Origin: Streptomyces sp. BHT-5-2
GTDB lineage: Bacteria; Actinomycetota; Actinomycetes; Streptomycetales; Streptomycetaceae
Assembly (NCBI RefSeq): GCF_019774615.1
Contig: NZ_CP081497.1
Location: 2,356,001 to 2,420,000 of the forward strand
Direction: 5' to 3'
DNA length: 64,000 nucleotides
Under the pieces are notes generated by a model, which was not told the DNA's origin, did not search any database, and worked only from the letters and a program-made list of their open reading frames with translations. This document shows positions 1 through 7,658 of the stretch, one piece after another (position 1 is the stretch's first letter; every line of letters begins with the position of its first letter). Position numbers and translations under genes: made by a program.

Positions 1-108
1 GGCTGTCATTCTGGTGCTCCCTCCGAGCGGAGCTATGGAGACATTTCGGCAATGCCGCGAGAGTGCGTGCCAGGCGCCGCGACACCGCGGAGATCCGTCT
101 GAAGCGCC
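1..108. mobile_element. Truncated end of an IS/MITE-like element with CTAG target
   Basis: About 80 bases (26-108) match, in reverse orientation and with few mismatches, the left half of the 160-bp element at 35408-35567. The terminal repeat (88-108) abuts a CTAG at 109-112, as in the other copy. The homology stops near position 25, so this may be the end of a longer element cut by the window edge. No coding capacity is seen here. Confidence 0.7.
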
Positions 109-1431
109 CTAGTCCTGGGTGATCCTCAGCGTCGTGGTCGCGTGCGGTTCGGTGTTGCCCAGACCGATGCTCAGGATGGCCACTTCCTCGGTCAGGCCGG
201 CTGCCACGGGCGGCATGGCCACCCGGCCGAGCTGGTCGGTGAGGACCACGCGTTCCCTGGTGCCGTCGTCGAAGGTCGCCCCGTCCGCATCGATGCGGCA
301 GGTGAGCGGAATGCCCGGTACGGGGTGGCCGTTGGAGATGTACTCGGCGATGAGGGGCTGCTGGACGTGGTCCTTCATGTGCACCACGGACTCGCCCTGA
401 TAGACCACCTGGGTCCGGCCGACGAGGGAAGCGCCGCCGTAAGGAGGCGGAGGCACGACGTACTTGCCGAAGGACTTGTTCCCGGGGCTCGTGTACCAGA
501 GCTCCCCGTTGGTGCCGACGCAGAGGCCCTGCGCGCCTTTGCCGTGGGGGAGGTCGATCGTGGATTCCAGGCTCGGCTGATGGCGGTCGATTTCGTGCAG
601 GCCCTTGCTGGAGGCCACCCACACCTTGTCGTCCGTGTAGAACACCAGTTGTTGCGGCACCGCGTCGCCCAGAGACACGGTGGTGCTGAGGCCCTCCGCG
701 ATGTCCCAGCGGATCACCTGGTTGGGATTGGTGGCGGTGAACCAGACCGCCTCGGTGTCGGCGATGATGTAGAAGGGCTTCTGCTCGGGTCCGTCGAGGA
801 TTCCGACGCTTTCCCATGTCGTCTGTCCGGGCGAGCGCCGGAACACACCGTTCTTGGTCCTGGTGGGGTTGCTGGCCCGCTTCTGACCTGTCGCCCAGTA
901 GGTGTGGGTTTTCTTGTCGATCGGGTCCGTCGCGACGGCCACGTCCCAGAGATAGGTGTCATGGACGACGGGCATCTTGGCGTATGTGCCGCCGTGGGCG
1001 GGGATGGGGAGGATGCCGACGTAGTTGTGGATCGGCTCCGCGAACAGCAAGTCGTAGCTGATGTTCGGTTTGCCCTCGGTGCCCTTGTCGGTCGTCCGGA
1101 GCTTGATGCTCTCCGCCCGGCCGTCCCGTGGCTCCAACTCGTACACGGTGATCGGGAAGTTCCCTTGGGTTTCCATCATCAGGATGGGGTCCACCTTGTC
1201 CGGCGACGCCATCCAGATCCGCTGGTTCTCGGATACCGGGTCCTTCATGACTCCGGCCGTGAGGTCGTAATTCAGGGTCGGGATGACTCGCCTGCTGTTG
1301 GGGTCGTTGGGATTTACCCTGACGACGGACCGGTTGCTGGTGGTGATCCACAAGTAGCGCTGATTTCCCACGGCCACCGAATGCGGTGTCAGATTGAGGT
1401 TGAAGTCCTGGATGTTGGCGGTGTCTGCCAC
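109..1431 (-). CDS. Virginiamycin B lyase-like beta-propeller protein
   Basis: Encodes about 440 residues with repeated blades containing GxLWxT / LWITTSN-like strands, the pattern of the Vgb/streptogramin-lyase propeller superfamily. The last ~100 residues form a separate Ig-like domain (PGIPLTCRI, TDQLGRVAMPP). The GTG at 1431 is chosen because GAGGGGG lies seven bases upstream; a longer frame to 1500 lacks such a site. No signal peptide is visible. It is a paralogue of the protein at 18945-20360, with the same domain order. The TAG stop lies inside the CTAG flanking the mobile element at the window start, so the original C-terminus may have been longer. Lyase activity is not implied; most relatives are uncharacterised. 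Confidence 0.75.
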   Translation of the reverse strand: MADTANIQDFNLNLTPHSVAVGNQRYLWITTSNRSVVRVNPNDPNSRRVIPTLNYDLTAGVMKDPVSENQRIWMASPDKVDPILMMETQGNFPITVYELEPRDGRAESIKLRTTDKGTEGKPNISYDLLFAEPIHNYVGILPIPAHGGTYAKMPVVHDTYLWDVAVATDPIDKKTHTYWATGQKRASNPTRTKNGVFRRSPGQTTWESVGILDGPEQKPFYIIADTEAVWFTATNPNQVIRWDIAEGLSTTVSLGDAVPQQLVFYTDDKVWVASSKGLHEIDRHQPSLESTIDLPHGKGAQGLCVGTNGELWYTSPGNKSFGKYVVPPPPYGGASLVGRTQVVYQGESVVHMKDHVQQPLIAEYISNGHPVPGIPLTCRIDADGATFDDGTRERVVLTDQLGRVAMPPVAAGLTEEVAILSIGLGNTEPHATTTLRITQD

Positions 1432-2203
1432 GGTGATCCCCCTCTGACCTTTGTTGAAGCGTGAACCCATCGGAGGGCGCGTGGAAGTGCGCACCAGCAA
1501 AAGGTGCCGCGGATTGATGGCTCACGCGAGGACGATGCTCGGCCGGTCGAGAGTATGCCGCCAGCACTCGCCGCCGCACCTGGGCGAAACCGGCCACCAC
1601 GGGGCGGGGCTCCTGGCCTACGGGCGACACGGCTCCGCCCCCGCTACTCGGCTGGCATTTCAGCCGTGAACGGGGATATCCGACGCATGTCATTCCGCGC
1701 GATCCCCTGGTAGTCGATCTCGACAGGCAGGCTCGTCAAGGGTGCCTGTGCAGCGCTGACATGGCGGAACGATGTGGCCAGAACTCCTTCAAGAACCGTT
1801 TCCGCACGCCGGGAAAGCGGCCCCATGGAGAGAAATGACCTTGCCCGAATTGGTACGGACCTGCGATTGCCTATCGGTGGCCCTTCATGCTTCCTGCCGC
1901 AGGGCGCCGGCGGGAAGGCGAGGCCACCGAGCGCAAGCATCACGTCCTGGTCGCCGGCCCCGATTGCAGGATGTCCCCTCAACGCCTCATCGGGTTCTCC
2001 ACTCCTCAACGGAGATGAAATGGCCCGTACTTGACGTACTCAACGGCACGGTCCACTGTGTGCTGGTTTCGCCCTGAGGGGGAGCATGCGCGCATGCGCA
2101 GTCGGATCCCGTTGTCGGATCGGCCGCAGCGTCCGGCGCGGCAACCGCCCAAGTCCAGGCAGGCCGGGCCGGCATCAGCCCTGGCATCCTCGGGGCGGGC
2201 CCC
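1432..2203. other. Gap without a convincing gene
   Basis: Several overlapping open frames exist on both strands but none combines a ribosome site with a recognisable protein. It probably holds the promoter of the leftward propeller gene and decayed sequence leading into the DUF4157 remnant. Confidence 0.4.
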
Positions 2204-2450
2204 TTGCTCCTGGCCCTCCAACGGGCCGTGGGAGACGGCGCGGCCCTCAGGATGCTGCAAGCGGGCGGTGCTCTCCGCGAACGGTCCACCGCGCCTGAGG
2301 TGTTGCGCAGCGGCGGCGGCCGCCCGCTCGACGCCACCACCCGGGGCGAAACGGAAGCGCGGCTCGGCGCCGACCCGCCCGACGTGAGCGTCCACAGGGA
2401 TGCCGCCGCCCACCGCTCGGCCAGGGAAATCGGCGCGCGCCAGTCATTCG
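2204..2450 (+). pseudogene. Decayed DUF4157 N-terminal domain
   Basis: The frame reads LLALQRAVGDGAALRML, then GGGRPLDATTRGETEARLG and PDVSVHRDAAAHRSAREIGA. These align by eye with LLALQSTAGNAAVVQML, GGRPLDDATRTDMEARFG and SDVRIHTDASAKESAAEVGA of the intact protein at 4233-6197. The expected HELAH motif is absent, there is no credible start, and the frame runs into the convergent gene ending at 2444. It lies on the strand opposite to the two intact neighbours, so it is a rearranged remnant. Confidence 0.75.
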
Positions 2451-3964
2451 TCCCGGCGGCGGCCGGTCAGCTCCGAGTAGAGCGCACGCCGCGCGACGGG
2501 ATCGGTCTCGGCCGCGGCCAGCCGTCGCGCCCAGTCCTCCTTCAGCTCCTCCAGGAACCGCATCCAGCCGCCGCCCGTCGGGGTCCGGAACTCGCCGAGG
2601 TCGACATAGCGCTGGTTCACGGCCAGCTTCCCCTCGCCGATCTTGTCCTTCTTGTGTCCGTAGAAGCTGGATTCCGGGTTGGCGGTGGCCTCGGTGGAGC
2701 GCCACGTGTGCTGGTACCCGACCGGGCTTGGGCCACCCGGTGACGTGGTCTCGATTCCCACCTGCAGGGCACCGTCGCGGTTGCGGCGCGGCGGGGTGAA
2801 GCCGACGAACATATGGCCGTGCCCACCGTCCGGGAGGACCACGTCGCCGTTGAAGTCGCGGCTGCCCAGGCCACCGGCGGCCAGATCGAGGCCGTAGAGC
2901 CGCACCCGCTCGGACCTGCTCCCGAACTGCACGACGTTCTTCACCGAGGCGAGCGTGCCACCCTGCTCCCTGAACTTTCCCGCGACGCCGTCCTTGTTCT
3001 CGCCGATCTTCATGTGATGGGTGCCGAAGGCGCGTCGCTCCGCGGGATCCACATCGTGCCCGCCGTCACGCGTCAGCCCGAGCCAGTCGGTGAGCGCGAA
3101 GGCGGAATCCCTGACCTCCAGTTGCGGGATCCGGATGTTGACCCGTCCGCCGTGGGCCAGCGCGCGGGCGACGTCTCCTTCCCTGAAGTCGATATGACCC
3201 GCGCCTTCCTTGTACACCTTCAGGCCGTTCTGCAGGATCAGGAAGACGTGGGTCAGGATGGTCCGGGCCCGGGCGTCCTTCCGCCACGCGTCCGGGTCGT
3301 CCGGTAGGAGGGCGGTGCGGGTATCCAGCGTGTCGACGAAGGTCCCGTGGATCTGCCGATCACGCTCTTCTTCGGCGCTCCTGCGCGCGTCGTCGGGCAG
3401 GGAGCCGCCGCGCAGGGCCAGGTGACGGCCGAGCGTGTATGCGGGACTGGTGGGCGTGGGCCCGCCCTCATCCGGCCGGCGCCTCGTCCACTCCAGGGTG
3501 GCGATGAGCAGGCGCTGCCCCGGCTTCAGCCGCAGCCAGGTGCGGTAGTCGCCCTTCTCGGTGTACTTTTCGGCGTCCTCGTAGCGGCCGATGCCGATGT
3601 CGTCGAGCCACTTCGGTGACCGGGAGAGGATCTGGATGTCCCGGAGCTCGTCGGCGCTGAACACCGGGCCCTCGGTGAGACGCTTGGTCAGGACTTTCCT
3701 GACCTCGCGGTCACTGATCTCGCGGGTACCGATCTGGCGGGCACTGCTGTCCCGCCCGGTGAGCAGTCCACTGAGACGCCCCTGTGCGGCGCGTTGTTCG
3801 GCGACCAGAGCCACAGCCTGGTTGCCCAAGACGGACTGCAGACCGGCCAGGCCGGCGGCCGGCGGTGTCGATGGCCGCGTCACGGTCCGGTGTGCGGTGC
3901 CGGTGGGCGTCGCCGAACCCGTCCGCCGGCTTTCGTCGAGGTGTTGCCCCCTGTACGAGCGCAT
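2444..3964 (-). CDS. Large protein with eCIS-cargo-like N-terminus, unknown C-terminal domain
   Basis: 506 residues. Residues ~36-58 read LAGLQSVLGNQAVALVAEQR, the LxxLQxxxGNxAV segment that commonly precedes cargo domains of extracellular contractile injection systems and DUF4157 proteins. The rest is soluble, charged and not recognised; a GHGHMFVGFTPP stretch and a WMRFLEEL C-terminal helix stand out. The ATG at 3964 has GGAGGGG seven bases upstream. It is encoded just downstream, on the same strand, of the DUF4157 gene at 4233-6197 (268-bp gap). A role as injected effector is inferred from the N-terminal signature and neighbour only; no sheath, tube or baseplate gene is in the window. Confidence 0.7.
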   Translation of the reverse strand: MRSYRGQHLDESRRTGSATPTGTAHRTVTRPSTPPAAGLAGLQSVLGNQAVALVAEQRAAQGRLSGLLTGRDSSARQIGTREISDREVRKVLTKRLTEGPVFSADELRDIQILSRSPKWLDDIGIGRYEDAEKYTEKGDYRTWLRLKPGQRLLIATLEWTRRRPDEGGPTPTSPAYTLGRHLALRGGSLPDDARRSAEEERDRQIHGTFVDTLDTRTALLPDDPDAWRKDARARTILTHVFLILQNGLKVYKEGAGHIDFREGDVARALAHGGRVNIRIPQLEVRDSAFALTDWLGLTRDGGHDVDPAERRAFGTHHMKIGENKDGVAGKFREQGGTLASVKNVVQFGSRSERVRLYGLDLAAGGLGSRDFNGDVVLPDGGHGHMFVGFTPPRRNRDGALQVGIETTSPGGPSPVGYQHTWRSTEATANPESSFYGHKKDKIGEGKLAVNQRYVDLGEFRTPTGGGWMRFLEELKEDWARRLAAAETDPVARRALYSELTGRRRDE

Positions 3965-4232
3965 CCGCCCACCCCTCCGCGGTCGATGAAGCCCAGGGCC
4001 ACCGCTGGAAGGACAGCCGCCCCAGCGCCCATTTTATCCGGAGACGGAGGTCGTTCCCAGAGTACGGTCACGCCGCGAAAGACCTCGGACGCACCTGGTC
4101 GGGGGAGTGGGATACGACGTCTCCCAAGTCAACTACGGGTGGGGGAGGGGCAGGCAGGAACGCCCGTCGTCCTCTCCGACATGACGGACAGTCAATTATT
4201 CGCATACGGCCGACCGTTGGATGACCGACGGC

Positions 4233-6197
4233 TCAGCGGCCGGACAGCTCCTTGTAGGCACGGGTGAATGCGTACAGCAGCCTGTTCCTGCTCCGGATCG
4301 CCATCTCCACCACCTGGTCATCGAGCTTGGCCAGCGTCGGGTTCTGCCTGATCCTGGTCTTGAGGCCCTTCGTGTCGATGGGGCTGTCGGGGGTCAGTTC
4401 CTTGGCGGCCAGATTCCGCAGCACGCCCAGGTCGGTCACTTTCGCGTAGACGAGTTCGGCCAGGGCCAGCTTCACGTCGCTGTCCAGTCCGTACACCGTG
4501 GCGACGCGGTCCTGCCACTCCTGCTTCCTGGCATGGCTCTGTGCGAGGTCGAAGAGCTTCCTGAGCGTGTCCTCGGCGACGGCCTGGCCCTTCCTGTGCC
4601 CCCCGACGTTCGTGCCGACCCGGTCCATGTCGGTGGAGATCGCGTACCGCGAGTCGAAGCCCTCTCTCACGTTGTCACGCTTGGAGCGCAGCGAGTTCAC
4701 CAACTGCTCGCCCTCCAGCTTGCCGGTCCCGAAGGAGATACCGTCCTCCAGCCGGTCCATGTCCCAGTCTGTCTTCACCTTCACGAAGGTGTTCGGCTCG
4801 GGGTAGTACACGGAGCGCGGATTCACCTCGGCCATGGCGTTCCGGACGGCGAGGTCCACCTGATTGGCGTGCCAGATCAGGATGCCTCCGTCGGTGTCCT
4901 TGGTGCTCGCGGGAGCCGTGTAGCCGCCGCTGAACAGGTCCTTCTCCCCGGTGTCCAGGACCTCGGCGGCTGCCGAGAACAGCGGTCCCGCCTCGGTGTC
5001 GAACGACTGGGTGTCGGAGTCGCCGGTGTGCAGGTAGACATGGTCCCTGCCGCGATCCGTCAACCCCCGGACCAGTTCGCTCACCACCGGGTGGCGCATG
5101 ATCTGGTCCCTGATCTCGCCGTAGGGAATGGTGGCCTGGCTGATGTTCGCGGTGGAGGAGACCCTGTGGTCGGCCCAGGTGAATCCGATGACCTCGACCC
5201 GGAATCGGTTGCTGTCCCAGCGGCTCGTGAAGTCGTTGATCTTGTTCCTGAGCAAGGTCTCCTTGGAGGTCTCCCTGGCGGCCGCGCCCGCCCCTCGCTG
5301 ATCCCAACAGTTCACCCCGATCACCAGGGCGAATCGGTCCGCGGGCGCCGTTCCCCCGGTGAATCCCGTGTTGTACTTGTCCGCGATCGCGAAGAGGTCC
5401 AGGTTGTCGCTGAGCACGGCGGGCACGAGCGCGACCGTCCCCGCGCCGCCGGGTTCGACCTCGCCCTGGCCGAAGGCGCCGGCCCGCGCGGACGCGTTGA
5501 GCGGGGTGATCTGCGCCGCCCGCTGTACGACCAGCGGCCCCGCCTTCGCTGCGGACTGCGGCGCCGAGTGCTGCACCGTCCGTTGGGCCCGGCCCGCCGG
5601 GCCGGGGCCGAGGCGCATGGCGCGGGTGGCGCCGGCCTCGGCCGCGCGTTCGAAGCGGTCGGACGGGTCGCTGATCTTCAGGCCCGTCCCCTCGTCGGTA
5701 CCGGCGACGGGGCCTTGGCGTTGTTGGATGACGTGGGCGAGTTCGTGGGCGAGGGTGTGGTTGTCGCTGCCGCCGTCGCCGATGACGATGTGGTTGCCGC
5801 TGGTGTAGGCGCGGGCGCCGACTTCGGCTGCGGATTCCTTGGCGGAGGCGTCGGTGTGGATCCGGACGTCGGAGAAGTCCGCTCCGAAGCGGGCCTCCAT
5901 GTCCGTACGGGTGGCATCGTCCAACGGCCGCCCGCCGGCGCGCAGCACGTTGTGGACCGCGGAGCGCTGCACCTGGGATCGCACGTCTTGCCGGCCGCAG
6001 CCGGCACCCCGCTGGTGCTGTTCTCGGGTCCGGGCGTGCCTGGCCCGGCGGAGCATCTGTACAACGGCGGCGTTGCCGGCCGTACTCTGAAGAGCGAGGA
6101 GCCCCGGGACCTGGCCGCGGACTGTGGCCTCAGGCTTGCGGGCGGGGGCTCGTTCACTCGTGGTGCGGGCCGAGGATGTCTTGTCGTGGTCGCGCAA
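4233..6197 (-). CDS. DUF4157-domain protein with large unknown C-terminal region
   Basis: 654 residues. Residues ~32-50 carry LLALQSTAGNAAVVQML. A DUF4157 domain follows (~80-175) with GGRPLDDATRTDMEARFG, DVRIHTDASA and a zinc-peptidase-like HELAH at 151-155. DUF4157 is enriched in proteins linked to contractile injection systems, where it may help release a toxin domain. The C-terminal ~380 residues begin FALVIGVNCWDQRG and include DGGILIWHANQ and FVKVKTDWDMDRLEDG. I cannot assign them; they are the likely effector part. The TTG start has AGAGG upstream, so the exact N-terminus is uncertain. This gene and the next one downstream probably form one transcription unit. Confidence 0.8.
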   Translation of the reverse strand: MRDHDKTSSARTTSERAPARKPEATVRGQVPGLLALQSTAGNAAVVQMLRRARHARTREQHQRGAGCGRQDVRSQVQRSAVHNVLRAGGRPLDDATRTDMEARFGADFSDVRIHTDASAKESAAEVGARAYTSGNHIVIGDGGSDNHTLAHELAHVIQQRQGPVAGTDEGTGLKISDPSDRFERAAEAGATRAMRLGPGPAGRAQRTVQHSAPQSAAKAGPLVVQRAAQITPLNASARAGAFGQGEVEPGGAGTVALVPAVLSDNLDLFAIADKYNTGFTGGTAPADRFALVIGVNCWDQRGAGAAARETSKETLLRNKINDFTSRWDSNRFRVEVIGFTWADHRVSSTANISQATIPYGEIRDQIMRHPVVSELVRGLTDRGRDHVYLHTGDSDTQSFDTEAGPLFSAAAEVLDTGEKDLFSGGYTAPASTKDTDGGILIWHANQVDLAVRNAMAEVNPRSVYYPEPNTFVKVKTDWDMDRLEDGISFGTGKLEGEQLVNSLRSKRDNVREGFDSRYAISTDMDRVGTNVGGHRKGQAVAEDTLRKLFDLAQSHARKQEWQDRVATVYGLDSDVKLALAELVYAKVTDLGVLRNLAAKELTPDSPIDTKGLKTRIRQNPTLAKLDDQVVEMAIRSRNRLLYAFTRAYKELSGR

Positions 6198-6489
6198 CGA
6201 GGGCCTCTTCCCACAGCTGGTCGGCGACTACCTCAGGCAGTCGTACTGGACGGCGGCCGAGAAGGTCAAGCGCCCGTGGCTCGCCCTCGCACATGGCACC
6301 ACGCACGGACTGCCGTTCCCACTGCTCACGCGGTCTCCGTTCGCCCCTGCCGTCTTTGGGGTCGGGATACCCCGTAGCGAGGGGCGTCACCAGTGCGCAG
6401 GGGCGCGAACGTGGTTGTACGGAACGGACTGTGGCAACGGTAGGGGCGCGACCGCTGCCCGGGAACGCCCGCCCGGCCTACGGTGCAAT
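6198..6489. other. Short gap upstream of RHS remnant
   Basis: No supported gene. Open frames here are shadows or further decayed N-terminal sequence of the RHS remnant that follows. Confidence 0.4.
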
Positions 6490-6886
6490 CAACGCCGCGC
6501 GGCAGGAGAGCGCAGAGAAGCGGCTGCTGCCGACGACGGACAAACGGTCGTGGAGCAGGTGGACTTCACCTGGGACGGTGCCACTCTCTGCGAACGGACC
6601 AGTACTTCGGCCCCGAAACCCAGCTTCACCACAACTACTTCCGGGCCTACTCGCTGCCGCCCGGGAAATAGGTAAGCCTGTTACCATCCGCAGAGTCAAT
6701 CCCAATGATCCGTACCCGCCATCACTCAACGGCGTCACCTGGAAAGAAGCCTTCCGAAAGCGCATGAACTCCGGTCTGGACAGGGATGCGCAAGGTAATC
6801 CCGTTCCCCCTACGGGACTTACGGAACGGCCGCCGCACGCTCACCTTTCGAAGCGTTGGAAGAAGAGCGGATGCAAGAAGAATTGA
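6490..6886 (+). pseudogene. Frameshifted RHS core with intact polymorphic-toxin-like tip
   Basis: Three successive frames are needed to read it. One (6547-6600) gives EQVDFTWDGATLCE, like the strand before the RHS core end. The next (about 6594-6668) gives DQYFGPETQLHHNYFRAY, matching the RHS consensus DQYxDxETGLxYNxxRYY. The third (about 6669-6886) gives an open ~70-residue tip with VNPNDPYPPSL and LTERPPHAHLSKRWKK, rich in Arg/Lys. The core is decayed, but the tip ends normally and overlaps the downstream putative immunity gene, as in polymorphic toxin loci. The toxin family is not recognised. Confidence 0.65.
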
Positions 6887-7314
6887 CTGTGATCGAGCGT
6901 CTCTGGGTGGATTACCGGTTGCCGGATCTTGACGGCCTGTACCTTCCTGACGGGCGATCGTACGAGGTCTTCCTCGACGCCGATGCGGCGAGCGGAATCA
7001 GGTTCGGGGAATCCTTCGACCTCGACGAGGTGCTGGCTGAGGACCCGGACTGGGTGACTGACATCGGCAGGAACCGATCGGTTTCACTGGCGGATGGAGG
7101 ATTTCTCTGGGGAGGCGAGGGAGTGTCCCATGGGTCGTACGGATTCTGCGGACGGCTCCGCGCCGATCACACCCTGGTCTGGGTCCTCTTCCTGGAGGAT
7201 TCCAACCCGTTCACCGAAATCCGGGTTTCGGGCAACGCCGCCGTTTTCCGCTCAACCTCCGGGAAGTCGATCACTGTTGACATCGACGATCCGCTCCGCC
7301 TCCGAGCCGTGTAG
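6871..7314 (+). CDS. Putative immunity protein of an RHS-type toxin
   Basis: 147 residues, acidic and soluble, with no signal peptide (VDYRLPDLDGLYLPDGRSYE near the N-terminus, SITVDIDDPLRLRAV at the end). The ATG at 6871 is chosen over a TTG at 6856 because GGAAGAAGAG lies just upstream. It overlaps the end of the toxin-like tip in another frame by 16 bases, implying translational coupling. The function is inferred from size, acidity and position; I do not recognise a named immunity family. Its survival while the RHS core decayed fits an orphan immunity gene protecting against kin. Confidence 0.6.
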   Translation: MQEELTVIERLWVDYRLPDLDGLYLPDGRSYEVFLDADAASGIRFGESFDLDEVLAEDPDWVTDIGRNRSVSLADGGFLWGGEGVSHGSYGFCGRLRADHTLVWVLFLEDSNPFTEIRVSGNAAVFRSTSGKSITVDIDDPLRLRAV

Positions 7315-7658
7315 ACCGCCCTCACGCACCATAAAAGTGGTCCGGCTGCCGAAGGAGTCGTCCCAGCCGGTACCTCCACGGCTCTGGCTCGTGGTCGAGC
7401 TGCCGTGGGCCTTGGCGGTCGGGCATGTGGACAGGGGGGCGGGGGCGGCGCGCCCGGGGCAGGGCTTGTCGTGGGGCCGCCTGGTCCCGTCTGACTGTTT
7501 CCGTTCGGTCTGTGTGTGGAGATTCCGAAAAGATCGCTGATACGTTTGTATGTGTAGTGAAGGCCGTGGCGTGGTTGGGGGTTGGGGGATGGCGCTTGCC
7601 TCTGCGGCGGCTGCGTCACCCCGTGCAAGTCACGCGCAGAGTGCGGAGGGGACACGCA
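7315..7658. other. Intergenic region before PBP gene
   Basis: The PBP reading frame stays open upstream through this stretch, but without a better start than the GTG at 7659. Presumably it contains the PBP promoter; no clear boxes were identified. Confidence 0.4.

Noticed and set aside
4221..6377. A 718-codon open frame on the plus strand
   Set aside because: It mirrors the DUF4157 gene on the other strand. The DUF4157 gene has clear motifs, while this frame does not.
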